In this document: piece by piece, positions 47,119-55,656 of the stretch
How positions within the stretch are numbered: the first letter of the stretch is position 1
How the letters are laid out: each line of letters begins with the position of its first letter
Made by a program: the position numbers and the translations under genes
Assembly: GCA_014654775.1 (NCBI GenBank)
Contig: JACVZW010000036.1
Coordinates: 1-55,656 of the forward strand
Direction: 5' to 3'
DNA: 55,656 bases
Source: Paracoccaceae bacterium
GTDB lineage: Bacteria; Pseudomonadota; Alphaproteobacteria; Rhodobacterales; Rhodobacteraceae
The notes under the pieces: generated by a model
The model's database searches: none
What the model was told of the DNA's origin: nothing
The model's input: only the letters and a program-made list of their open reading frames with translations

Positions 47119-50100
47119 AAGACGAACTCGACTTCTGTCGCCGCCGCAGGCCCGGCAAGCGCGGCCTTGGCGGCATCGAGTTCTTGTGACAGCTGCATAA
47201 GCGGCGTTTCCATCATCGTTCCAAGGCTGAGCCTGATGCCGAAATCGTCATTGATTCGGCCGCGCAAGTCGATGCACATCAGGCTGTCGAGACCCAGTTC
47301 CGGCAGCGTCCTTCCGGTATCCAGGGCTGCCGATCCGCCCAAAAGCCTCCCGATCTGCTGTTTCAGGAAATCCACAGCCGCACCGGTTGCACCGTTGGTT
47401 GCGGCGGCCGGTGCAGGGTTAGGGGCGGGGGTCCTTGGTTGCGTCGGCTCTTGCTTCCAGTCGCCCGGCAGAACGCCCACTTGGCCAAGATCGGTGGCCA
47501 TAAGCCTGAACAGAAGCGCAATGCCGTCATCAGGGCGGATCGCAGCTGCATCGCGCGCACTGCCCACCATCCCGACCTCGGCCCATCTGCCCCAGTTCAC
47601 CGACAGTGCCGGAAAGCCGCGGCGCCGCCGCTTCAAGGCAAGGCCATCCAGCGCGGAATTGCCAGCGGCATAGGCGCCCTGACCGGGCAGACCAAACCAG
47701 GCGGCGGCCGAGGAGAACAGGACGAAATGCCGGAGTTCGGGCACCTCGGCGCAAAGCCGGTCAAGAACCTCGCCCCCGCGCAGCTTTGCTGACATGTTGG
47801 CAAGAAGGTCGCCTTCGGTCTCAAGAAGGGCGGGCTTCAGGATACCGGCCAGATGGAACACACCATGCAGCGGGTGCCGTGCAGTGATGTCGCGGACAAC
47901 TCGGCCCATCGCATCAAGGTCGGTAACATCGGCGAGGTGTACGGTCACGTCTTGTTCGGCCTGTAGCTTCGCCAATTCGGCGCTATCGCGCAGGGTCCGA
48001 CCAACGAGCGCGACATGACGGGCTCCCTGGGCAATCAATCCATGGGCAAGGCGGAGTCCGATGCCACCCATTCCTCCAGTGATCAGATGGACGCCTTCGT
48101 GGTCAAAGCACACCGGCTCTGGCAAAGCGAGCCGAAGCGGGGCAAGGACGGGCGACACTGAGCCATCGGAAGTCAGGACCAGTTCGTCGGGCAGCAGCGG
48201 GTCGACAAGTGCGGTGGCGATCCGATCCGCCGGGGTGTCGGCCGTTACCGAGAGGATGCGGCCGGCCCGGTCGGGCAATTCGTGCCGCAAGACCCGCATA
48301 AGTCCCCAAAGCGCCGCAGTGCCAGCGGTCTCGTCCATCACGACATGAAGCTTTCCACCCGGCCCGGTCGTCGCAAGCTTGCGGAGGCGTTCGGCATCGT
48401 CTGCGTCCCGGGCGATCAGGACGGTGTCGGAGGAAGGTTCGTCCGCGCCCGTCCCAAAGGCCCGAAGCGCGGCTGTCAGACCGAACTCATCCTCTCCAAC
48501 GACACGCAATGCGCTGCTGGAGGGGCCTTCGGGCATCTGGGCGACAAAGACCGTTTGAAGGCCACCCGGTGTCGGGATTTCAAGATCCGCCGCGCTGGCA
48601 CTGGCGAACCCGGCCGCCTCAAGCGCGGTCAGCCACTGTGAGCGGGACAGAAGCGGGTAGTCCGGGCGAAGATCGTGGTCGGCAAAGCGCCACCAGCCCT
48701 TGAGCAGCCCGAAGGTCAGGTCCACCGGTACGGTCGGCTCATTGACCTCAAGCAGGATCAGATAACCGCCGGGTCGCAACAGGCGGCGAGCATTGGCCAG
48801 CGTCTCAGTGATCGAGACGGTTGCGTGCAGGACGTTTGAGGCGATCACCAGATCGAAATCCGCTTTCAGCCCTTGCGGGCCGGGGTCCTTCTCGACGTCG
48901 AAAAGCCGGAACTCCATGAAAGAGGCGTCGGCAAAGCTTTCGCGCGCGGCTTTCAGGAACAGGTTGGAGATGTCGGTGAAGACGTAGGTGCTGCGATCTG
49001 GCGCCAGATGCGGTAGCACGTGGTGGGTGGTAGCACCGGTGCCCGCACCGATTTCAAGAACGCGCAACACATAATCCGGGGGCGCGGCCGAGGCGATCTG
49101 GGCCACAAGCCGCCCGACGAGCGTGTTCAGCACCGAGAACCCGGCGCTGTCGCGATAAAGTGCGGTTGCAGCCGAAAGATCGCCACCGGGAAACAAGGCC
49201 TCCAACGGATCGGTCTTGCCAGAGAGAATGCTTCCCAGACGACTGCCCGCAGCTTCCAGAAGCGCCACTTCGCTGATCACCGCTTCGCCATGTTTGGCCC
49301 GGATGCGCCGGGCCTGCTCGGTTGAGGCCAAGGCGTCTGGTAGCAACACCCCTTGCCAGAGCCCGGGCCCTGCATCCAGCAGCCTGCCGTGGCGGACCAT
49401 CAGTTGCAGCAAACGGTCGAGCGCCTTGTCAAACTCGGGCGCAAGCGACAGGCTGGCGACGATCTTGCCGCGGTCTATGACCTGGCCTGCGGCCGGAATT
49501 GCCCCCGCGCCGTGCAGGGCTTCGGCCAGATAGGCAAGCGCCAGTTCCTCAAGCTCTTCGGTACGCTGCAGATCGCGTGGGCCAGCAATGGCGGCGATGC
49601 GCGCCTGAAACGCGTCATCCTTGATAGCCGGACCGGCAAGATAATCGGCGGGAGAGGGGCGCTTGCGCCAGTGTGAGGTACTTTCGTTCGGCAGCCACCG
49701 AACCTCGACCAGCGCCTGGGCCAGATCATCGCCATGGGTCAGGCGGCGTAGTTCGAAGCCTTCGGCAACCAGTACCGGACGGCCCACGGCATCTCGCACC
49801 TCCAGATCGACGATCTGGCCGCCTTCGGGCCGACGGCGCATGGTTCCGAGCAGGGGAAAGGCCTCGGGCAAGCGGTGAAGGGCGAACCGCTGCAGCGCAA
49901 CCGGGACAAAGGTTTCATGCGACGCACCAAACGACAGAAGCGTCAGGGCGGGCTGCAGAAGCGAGTCCACCAGTCCGGGATGTAGGCCCAAGGCCGTATC
50001 GACATGGAGCCCGTCCGGCGGCGCAAGCACGTAACGGGCGCAATCCGCATTGAATTCGACAGAGCGCAGCCAGGAAAAGGACGGGCCAAGCGCGATCTGC

Positions 50101-53100
50101 CGGGCCGCAAGCTGGTGCCGCAGCTCATCGCCGGTGACACGCCCTGCCAAAGTGTCTGGCGCTGCTTGGCCAATCGCCGGGTCGGCCCCGGGATCGGGCG
50201 CCATATCTGCCGAAACGTGGCGGCTGAAACCGTCCTGATCGAGGGCATAACTGACGATCTCGGCCCCGGACCCCGACAGGCGTAGTTGAACCCGGCGGGG
50301 CCTGTCGGCAAACAGCGGCCCGACGAACCGGATATCCGAAAAGGCGGGCGTTGCGGTTCCGGCAAGGCTTGCCGCAGCGACCAGCATGGCCAGATGTGCC
50401 GCACCCGCCACCAGCGGACGGCCTTGCACCACATGGTCTGTCACCCAGTCTGGCAAGGGGTCGGTCAGGTCGGTCTCGAAAACCGCCATCTCAAGACCCG
50501 GCAACGCCACGGCCCGATGCACCAAGGGATGCAGGCGCGGGGTTTCGGATATGCGTTCAGCCGGTGCCGGGGGTTGAAGCCAGTAGCGGGTCTTCTTGAA
50601 CGGATAGGTCGGAAGCTCTACCCGCTGACAATTCCGTCCTTCGAAGAGTGGCGCGAAGTTCAGGTCGTGTCCGGCTTCGAACAGCCGGGCGGTTGCCGTC
50701 AGAATCTGCCGCAGGTCAGAGCGACCCTTGCGCAGCGTCTCGACTGTGTCTCCCCCAAGGGTGCGGACAAAACCGGACAGTACCGGATGCGGGCCGATTT
50801 CCAGAACCCGAGTTAGCCCCTCGGCGCGCAAAGCCTGAACTCCGCCACGGAAGTCCACCGGCTCCAACATGTGGCGCAGCCAGTAATCGGGCGAGGCAAA
50901 GAGGCCGCTTTCGAACTTGCCAGTCAGGTTTGACACCAGCGGGATGTCCGGTTCAGCCAACGAAACCCAAGCAAATGCCTGACGGAACGCCTCTGCCGCG
51001 CCCGACATCTGCTGCGAATGGAAGGCGTGCGAGGTCGCGACGTGGCGGCAGTCGATCCCTGCGGTCTCCAGTGCGGCCTTCAAGGCGGCGATCTGGTCGC
51101 TTGGGCCGGAAATGACGGTGTTCTCGGGGCTGTTGCGGGCAGCAACCTGCAACTCCCGGTGGGCTGACAGGTCCACGTCGCCCTGCATCACGGCCAGCAT
51201 GGCCCCGTCACCCGGCTGGGCGGCCATCAACCGGCCGCGCGCGACGACAAGGCGGAGGGCATCCTCAACTGAGAAGACGCCAGCCAAGGTCGCGGCAACA
51301 TATTCGCCGAGGCTGTGGCCGATCAGGGCAGCAGGGATGAGCCCGCAGGCCATCCAGAAGCGGGCGAGGGCATATTCGACGGCAAAGAGCACCGGCTGGG
51401 TCACCGCCGTGTTGGCGAGCGTTGCATCATCCCCGCGCAGAAGATCCAGAAGTGATGTGTCCAGCAGATCGGCCAGCAGATTGGCGCAGTGATCCAGTTC
51501 GCGGCGGAAGGCGGGCTGATCGCGATAGAGCCCCAGCGCCATACCGGAGTATTGTGACCCCTGCCCGGTAAAGGCAAAGACAAGCCGCGGCGAGGGCTCG
51601 GCGACCACCCCCTGTAGATTTATCAAAGCCTCTGGCAAGGAGGCTGCCGTGTCGATAACCAATGCCTTGCGCGTCTGAAACTGGTGCCGCCCCGTACAGA
51701 GGGTAAAGGCGACATCTGCCAGATTTTCCGATGTTGCCGCATGGTCGCGCAGCCGGGCTACGGCCCGATCGAAATCTTCCGCGTCGCGCGCGGACAGGAC
51801 CATGAGCTCGGCCTCGGCAGGGGCGGGATGCAAGGTTCGTGGCGGGGCTTCCTCGACGACCAGATGGGCATTCGTGCCACCTATTCCCAGCGAGTTGACG
51901 CTTGCCCGCCGGGGTCCTTCGGTCAGGGGCCAGTCCATGGTTCTGGTGGGGATGAAGAAGGGTGAACTGGCGAAGTCGATCTGCGGATTTGGCCGCGAGA
52001 AATGCAGGTTGGCAGGCACTTTGCCGGACTGAACCGCCAGCGCGGCCTTCATGAACCCTGCCATCCCGGAACTGATCTGCAGATGCCCAACATTGGTCTT
52101 CACCGCACCCAAAGCGCAGAACTGCTTGGCATCTGTGTCCTGCCGGATCGCCTGAGACAGGCTTTCCACCTCGATCGGGTCGCCAATCAGGGTTCCGGTG
52201 CCATGGGCCTCAACCAGACCAATGGTGGAAGGAGAAACGTCGGCCGCTTCAAACGCGGCTAGCGTCACATCGGTTTCGCCGTCCTGCGAGGGGGCCATGT
52301 ATCCGACCTTGCGCCGCCCATCATTGTTCACCGCCGACCCCTTGATGACGGCAATCACCCTGTCGCCATCGGCAAGCGCCTCGTCCAGTGGCTTCAAGAG
52401 CACGGTCCCGACACCGGATCCAAAGATCGTTCCACTGGCCTCAGCGTCAAAGGCGCGGCATCGGCCATCCTGCGAGACGATCATCCCTTCACGGTAAAGA
52501 TGGCCGGCCATCTCGGGTGCCTTGACGGAAGCGGTGCCGGCCAGGGCCATCCGGCAATCACCGGCGAGGATCGCCTTGATCGCCTCATGGATCACCACCA
52601 ACCCGGAAGAGCAGGCTGTCTGCAGGTTTACTGAGGGACCTCGCAGGTCCAGTTTGTAGCTGACCCGCGTTGCCAGGTAATCCTTGTCATTGGCCACCAT
52701 GGCCTGAAAACCGGCCATGGAATCAAGGGTGAAGGCGTCCTGTCCTGCCTTGGGATCCAGCTCGGACAGGTTCGGCAGCACATTGTTGACCAGATAGGTG
52801 TTCATGGCGGCGCCTGCGTAGACGCCTACCGATCTGTCCAGCGCCAGCGGATCATATCCTGCCGCTTCAAAGGCCTCCCAGGCCACTTCCAGAAACAGCC
52901 GATGCTGTGGGTCCATCACGGCGGCGTCGCGATCGGAATAGCCGAAGAAACCGGCGTCGAAGGCGGCAGCATCCGCAAGCCTTGGCGTGGCCTTCACGTA
53001 GTCGGGATGTTCCACAAGCGACCGGCTCACCCCGGCCAGGATCGCCTCGCTGGCCGAAAACCGGGAGATCGAATCCACGCCGCCCAGAAGATTGGCCCAG

Positions 53101-55073
53101 AACGCCTGGGGCGTGTTGGCCCCGGGAAACCTGCAGGCCATCCCGATAACGGCAATGTCGCGGTTCTGCGGCTTTGGACGGGGCGTGATACGAGCGGATT
53201 TCCGTGCCGGATCGACCCTGGTGCCGTTTTCCCGGCGGGCCAGGTACGCCGCCTGCGTCTCCACCGTCGGATGCAGGAACAGATCGGAAAGAGGAAAACT
53301 GCCGAAGCGTTCCGCAAGACGGACCTGCATCCGAGCCAGCAGAATGGACTGTCCGCCAAGATCGAAGAAGTTCTCGCTGCGGCCGATCCTGTCGGTCTGC
53401 AGGATCTCTTGCCAGATCGATAGCACGTCGCTTTCGATGGCGCTTCGCGGCCTTGCGGGCGGGGCTGGCGAATTGGTGCCTTCCACAACGAAATCGTTCA
53501 GGCCGCCGGCGAGATAAGCCTCTTTCAGCTTTCGCCGCTGGATCTTGCCGATCGAGGTCCGCGGCAGGTCTTCAACCGCAACACAGATGGTCACCGACCC
53601 TTGCGCGCCAAACTCGGCTGCAATCCGGCGCCGGATCTCGGTTGCAACAGAGGAAGTGTCATGGCTTTGCCCGGACTTGCAGAACACCAGACCCAGACGC
53701 TCGGTCGCGCCGTGCGCATCATGGACCGGGAAGGCACAGCTGTGGTTGGCAAGAACGCCCTCGACGCCCTCGGCGCATTTTTCGATGAGATGAAACGGGA
53801 TGTTGCGACCATTGAGGACGATCTCCTCCTTGCTGCGTCCGGTCACATGAAGCTCGCCGTCCTGCAGATAGGCCAAATCCCCGGTCCGGAACCAGCCATC
53901 GCTGGTAAAGGCAGCAGCGTTCGCGGCGGGATTGCGGAAGTATCCGCTGGTAATTGACGGCCCAAGCATCTCAAGCTGGCCGACCGTTCCCTCCGGCAAT
54001 GGCGCGCCAGTATCGTCGGTGACACGCAGACTTGCCCCAGGGATCGCTCTGCCAAGCGAGATGAACGCGGGATCATTTTCCAGGACTGCTCGGGTGAGCC
54101 CGCTTGACCAGGTGATGCCCGAACAGCTTTCCGCCATTCCGAAGGCTGGTCGCAAGGCGCCATCGCGCAACCCAAGCGGCATGAGCGCGTCGAGAAAATC
54201 GAGGACGGTGCGCGACTTGACCTGTTCGCCCGCGTTGACGAGAAAGCGCAGTTTCGACAAGTCGATCCCCGTCGGCTCATGCGCCTTGATCGCATCGCTG
54301 ACCATCGAGAAGGCGAAGTTCGGCGCCCAAGAGACGGCTGTTTCATGCCGTGTCATCAGGCGCAGCCAAAGCAGAGGGTCCGCCAGAATCCGACTGGTCT
54401 TCACATGCACTTGCGATACGCCGAGATAGGCTGGAAGGACCCCAAGAAAGACGGCCGCTCCGGGGTGTTCCGGCGGCATCCAGTTCAAGCAATGGTCACT
54501 GTCCGAAAAGCCATTCATCTCGATGGTCCCGCGCACCATCGACAGGATGTTCCGGTTCGTCAGAAGAATGCCTTTCGGGAGACCCGTGCTGCCCGAGGTG
54601 AAGGGAAACAACGCTGGGTCGTCCGCCCGGATCGCTGGCAAGACCGCTCTGGGCCCGGCGCGGAGGCACCCGTCCGCAGGCAGGACACGGTCAGGCCTGG
54701 TGGCCTCGCCAATCTGCAACAGACCGCCATCACAAATGATCAGCGGCTCGTCGCAGAGGTCCCAGACCGTGCGGATCAACGCAACCCGCGCTGGCGATCC
54801 GGCACCCGGCGCAACAGGTGAGGCGACAATGCCGCCCAGAAAGCAGGCCCAGAGAAGGATGAAGAATGCTTCGGGATCTTCGACCGACAGGACGACGGTA
54901 TCACCCGGTTTCAGTCCGTTCTGCTGAAGAACGCCGAGCGCCGAGGTCGCGCGGGAGTAGAGCTCTGCGAAGGTGAGAGTGGAAACGTCGTCCTTTTCGC
55001 CAAGAAGTGCTGCTGCCAAACTGTCCTGCTCCCTGCGGAGAGACAAAACTTCGGCAATACTGAGTGCGCCCAT
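47115..55073 (-). CDS. Loading and first PKS module, AL-ACP-KS-AT-DH-cMT-KR-ACP
   Basis: A 2652-residue protein that starts the assembly line. An acyl-AMP ligase (residues 1-520; TSGSTGLPKG near 158, SIGKIQRRKL near 497) loads a carboxylic acid on ACP1 (LGGQS near 573). Then KS (TACSSG near 817, HGTGT near 956, NVGH near 994); AT (GHSLGEY near 1253, HAFH near 1350, malonyl type); dehydratase-like domain (HVVQGRPLVA near 1550, where the usual Pro is Ala; DSLLQ near 1706); C-methyltransferase (VLEIGAGTG near 2007); KR (TGGMGGIG near 2331; SS...GAY..GN catalytic residues); ACP2 (LGLDS near 2594). No enoylreductase. Output: starter plus one C2 unit with alpha-methyl and beta-hydroxyl or a double bond. 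The tail TEVEFVL may dock the 1339-aa protein. The starter cannot be read from the sequence; no starter-biosynthesis gene is present. Confidence 0.97.
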   Translation of the reverse strand: MGALSIAEVLSLRREQDSLAAALLGEKDDVSTLTFAELYSRATSALGVLQQNGLKPGDTVVLSVEDPEAFFILLWACFLGGIVASPVAPGAGSPARVALIRTVWDLCDEPLIICDGGLLQIGEATRPDRVLPADGCLRAGPRAVLPAIRADDPALFPFTSGSTGLPKGILLTNRNILSMVRGTIEMNGFSDSDHCLNWMPPEHPGAAVFLGVLPAYLGVSQVHVKTSRILADPLLWLRLMTRHETAVSWAPNFAFSMVSDAIKAHEPTGIDLSKLRFLVNAGEQVKSRTVLDFLDALMPLGLRDGALRPAFGMAESCSGITWSSGLTRAVLENDPAFISLGRAIPGASLRVTDDTGAPLPEGTVGQLEMLGPSITSGYFRNPAANAAAFTSDGWFRTGDLAYLQDGELHVTGRSKEEIVLNGRNIPFHLIEKCAEGVEGVLANHSCAFPVHDAHGATERLGLVFCKSGQSHDTSSVATEIRRRIAAEFGAQGSVTICVAVEDLPRTSIGKIQRRKLKEAYLAGGLNDFVVEGTNSPAPPARPRSAIESDVLSIWQEILQTDRIGRSENFFDLGGQSILLARMQVRLAERFGSFPLSDLFLHPTVETQAAYLARRENGTRVDPARKSARITPRPKPQNRDIAVIGMACRFPGANTPQAFWANLLGGVDSISRFSASEAILAGVSRSLVEHPDYVKATPRLADAAAFDAGFFGYSDRDAAVMDPQHRLFLEVAWEAFEAAGYDPLALDRSVGVYAGAAMNTYLVNNVLPNLSELDPKAGQDAFTLDSMAGFQAMVANDKDYLATRVSYKLDLRGPSVNLQTACSSGLVVIHEAIKAILAGDCRMALAGTASVKAPEMAGHLYREGMIVSQDGRCRAFDAEASGTIFGSGVGTVLLKPLDEALADGDRVIAVIKGSAVNNDGRRKVGYMAPSQDGETDVTLAAFEAADVSPSTIGLVEAHGTGTLIGDPIEVESLSQAIRQDTDAKQFCALGAVKTNVGHLQISSGMAGFMKAALAVQSGKVPANLHFSRPNPQIDFASSPFFIPTRTMDWPLTEGPRRASVNSLGIGGTNAHLVVEEAPPRTLHPAPAEAELMVLSARDAEDFDRAVARLRDHAATSENLADVAFTLCTGRHQFQTRKALVIDTAASLPEALINLQGVVAEPSPRLVFAFTGQGSQYSGMALGLYRDQPAFRRELDHCANLLADLLDTSLLDLLRGDDATLANTAVTQPVLFAVEYALARFWMACGLIPAALIGHSLGEYVAATLAGVFSVEDALRLVVARGRLMAAQPGDGAMLAVMQGDVDLSAHRELQVAARNSPENTVISGPSDQIAALKAALETAGIDCRHVATSHAFHSQQMSGAAEAFRQAFAWVSLAEPDIPLVSNLTGKFESGLFASPDYWLRHMLEPVDFRGGVQALRAEGLTRVLEIGPHPVLSGFVRTLGGDTVETLRKGRSDLRQILTATARLFEAGHDLNFAPLFEGRNCQRVELPTYPFKKTRYWLQPPAPAERISETPRLHPLVHRAVALPGLEMAVFETDLTDPLPDWVTDHVVQGRPLVAGAAHLAMLVAAASLAGTATPAFSDIRFVGPLFADRPRRVQLRLSGSGAEIVSYALDQDGFSRHVSADMAPDPGADPAIGQAAPDTLAGRVTGDELRHQLAARQIALGPSFSWLRSVEFNADCARYVLAPPDGLHVDTALGLHPGLVDSLLQPALTLLSFGASHETFVPVALQRFALHRLPEAFPLLGTMRRRPEGGQIVDLEVRDAVGRPVLVAEGFELRRLTHGDDLAQALVEVRWLPNESTSHWRKRPSPADYLAGPAIKDDAFQARIAAIAGPRDLQRTEELEELALAYLAEALHGAGAIPAAGQVIDRGKIVASLSLAPEFDKALDRLLQLMVRHGRLLDAGPGLWQGVLLPDALASTEQARRIRAKHGEAVISEVALLEAAGSRLGSILSGKTDPLEALFPGGDLSAATALYRDSAGFSVLNTLVGRLVAQIASAAPPDYVLRVLEIGAGTGATTHHVLPHLAPDRSTYVFTDISNLFLKAARESFADASFMEFRLFDVEKDPGPQGLKADFDLVIASNVLHATVSITETLANARRLLRPGGYLILLEVNEPTVPVDLTFGLLKGWWRFADHDLRPDYPLLSRSQWLTALEAAGFASASAADLEIPTPGGLQTVFVAQMPEGPSSSALRVVGEDEFGLTAALRAFGTGADEPSSDTVLIARDADDAERLRKLATTGPGGKLHVVMDETAGTAALWGLMRVLRHELPDRAGRILSVTADTPADRIATALVDPLLPDELVLTSDGSVSPVLAPLRLALPEPVCFDHEGVHLITGGMGGIGLRLAHGLIAQGARHVALVGRTLRDSAELAKLQAEQDVTVHLADVTDLDAMGRVVRDITARHPLHGVFHLAGILKPALLETEGDLLANMSAKLRGGEVLDRLCAEVPELRHFVLFSSAAAWFGLPGQGAYAAGNSALDGLALKRRRRGFPALSVNWGRWAEVGMVGSARDAAAIRPDDGIALLFRLMATDLGQVGVLPGDWKQEPTQPRTPAPNPAPAAATNGATGAAVDFLKQQIGRLLGGSAALDTGRTLPELGLDSLMCIDLRGRINDDFGIRLSLGTMMETPLMQLSQELDAAKAALAGPAAATEVEFVL

Positions 55074-55360
55074 TTCCCGTCCACGCCAATCATCAGCCCC
55101 GACCCAACCTTGAACTCAGCTTTGGGCAGAGCATGGCAGAGCACTGGCGAAAGTTTGTGACTTTTCGCACATATAGCGTCGCAGACGCCGGTCTGACTCG
55201 TCAATTCATTTATGCGCCACACTTTCTTGGAAGATCGGGGCCGGGAAACCAGGCCCTGTCCGACGGATTGACCCATCGTCATCAGGGAACCTGGGGTCAG
55301 ATGGGGTATTCAGCTTGCGCCCCATTCCCGACGACGGCGTTCGTGGAGATCCTGCGCTTC
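55074..55360 (-). promoter_or_regulatory. Upstream region of the biosynthetic operon
   Basis: About 290 bp between the operon start and the IS256 end; I see no gene in it. It must hold the promoter for some 42 kb of coding DNA unless transcription enters from the insertion element. An imperfect inverted repeat, GCGAAAGT-TTGTG-ACTTTTCGC (55147-55168, one bulged base), lies 75-95 bp before the start codon and could be an operator or leader hairpin. TATATG (minus strand, 55175-55170) just upstream of it may be a -10 box, but no -35 box at proper spacing is evident. The start has only a weak GGACGGG very close to the ATG. Confidence 0.35.
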
Positions 55361-55429
55361 GATGCTGTCCCATGGAATGGTGTAGCTGGCGCTGATCGTC
55401 ACCGTGATGCTTGGCGCGGGCCTGCTTGA

Positions 55430-55656
55430 TCAGGATGCCGCGGCGGGCAGGCTGATGACGGCATCTTCGCCCATCGGCGCGATGGTTTCCAGCGTCATGT
55501 AGCGAGCGCGTTGGACGGCCCATTCATCATTCTGTTCCAGCAGCAAGGCGCCGACGAGGCGGAGGATGGCCTCATCGTTGGGGAAGATGCCGACGACCTC
55601 GGTGCGGCGCTTGATCTCGCCGTTCAGCCGTTCGATCGGGTTCGTCGAATGCAGCT
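55430..55656 (-). CDS. IS256-family (Mutator-type) transposase, C-terminal part
   Basis: The last 75 codons of a transposase that continues past the right edge. The sequence [20 protein letters not shown], then [20 protein letters not shown] and MTLE, is the conserved C-terminal signature of IS256/Mutator DDE transposases, including the catalytic-region Glu in the [10 protein letters not shown] segment. The stop is TGA at 55430-55432. The element end probably lies near 55360-55375, where the minus strand reads CACCATTCCATGGGACAGC, similar to the terminal segments I associate with alphaproteobacterial IS256 elements; the exact inverted repeat cannot be fixed without the other end. It lies directly upstream of the biosynthetic operon in the same orientation. 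Confidence 0.9.
   Translation of the reverse strand, partial: LHSTNPIERLNGEIKRRTEVVGIFPNDEAILRLVGALLLEQNDEWAVQRARYMTLETIAPMGEDAVISLPAAAS

Noticed and set aside
55170-55204. TTGACG ... TATATG pair on the minus strand as the operon promoter
   Set aside because: The spacing is 22-23 bp instead of about 17, too long for a sigma-70 promoter; only the -10-like box is kept as a weak candidate.
1-55656. CRISPR arrays, tRNA or rRNA genes
   Set aside because: No regularly spaced direct repeats and no cloverleaf or rRNA segments were recognised on reading; nothing supports such a feature.

Overview
The window looks like alphaproteobacterial DNA, most likely Rhodobacterales. It is GC-rich, carries the DUF1403-ScpB-nuclease-RecD2 block that I associate with replicons of that group, and ends in an IS256-type transposase of a kind common there. 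The species and the replicon type (chromosome, chromid or plasmid) cannot be read from the sequence.

Region 1 (1-5.7 kb) is mobile or backbone DNA: a tyrosine recombinase with a dif-like 11-7-11 bp palindrome just upstream of its start, then a co-directional set of DUF1403 protein, ScpB-like protein, secreted thermonuclease and RecD2 helicase. Region 2 (5.7-7.7 kb) is decayed: a frameshifted DUF6880-like gene, a HipA-like C-terminal remnant with an in-frame amber codon, and an ISKra4-type transposase fragment.

Region 3 (7.8-12.9 kb) holds the accessory genes of a natural-product cluster. A Sfp-type phosphopantetheinyl transferase and a type II thioesterase point left. From a shared intergenic region a DUF697 membrane protein, a 55-residue membrane peptide, a SyrD/PvdE-type ABC exporter and an SPFH/band-7 protein point right.

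Region 4 (12.9-55.1 kb) is one minus-strand operon of about 42 kb with six giant genes, each overlapping the next at stop/start. Read from 55073 downward the proposed assembly line is: AL-ACP-KS-AT-DH-cMT-KR-ACP (2652 aa); Cy-A(Cys)-Ox-T (1339 aa); KS-[AT deleted]-ACP-aminotransferase-C-A-T (2248 aa); C-A(Val/Ile-like)-N-MT-T (1484 aa); C-A(Phe-like)-N-MT-T-E-C-A(Asp)-T-E (3422 aa); C-A(Thr)-FkbM-MT-T-Cy-A(Cys)-Ox-T-TE (2902 aa). Specificities come from binding-pocket residues aligned by eye to GrsA. Thr (DFWNIGMVH) and Asp (DLTKVGHIG) match the remembered codes exactly, and the two Cys pockets match closely.

The inferred product is a hybrid polyketide-peptide: an unknown carboxylic-acid starter, one methylated C2 unit, a thiazole, a beta-amino acid made by a C2 extension plus transamination, an unassigned residue, N-methyl-Val/Ile, N-methyl-D-Phe-like, D-Asp, probably O-methyl-Thr, and a terminal thiazole released by the thioesterase. 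I do not recognise a known compound with this order. The notable points are the AT-less KS/aminotransferase module, five of seven adenylation domains interrupted by three kinds of tailoring enzyme, a cyclization domain with a broken signature, and a docking code readable at the protein ends.

The right edge (about 55.36 kb onward) is the end of an IS256-family element that leaves roughly 290 bp for the promoter of the operon.
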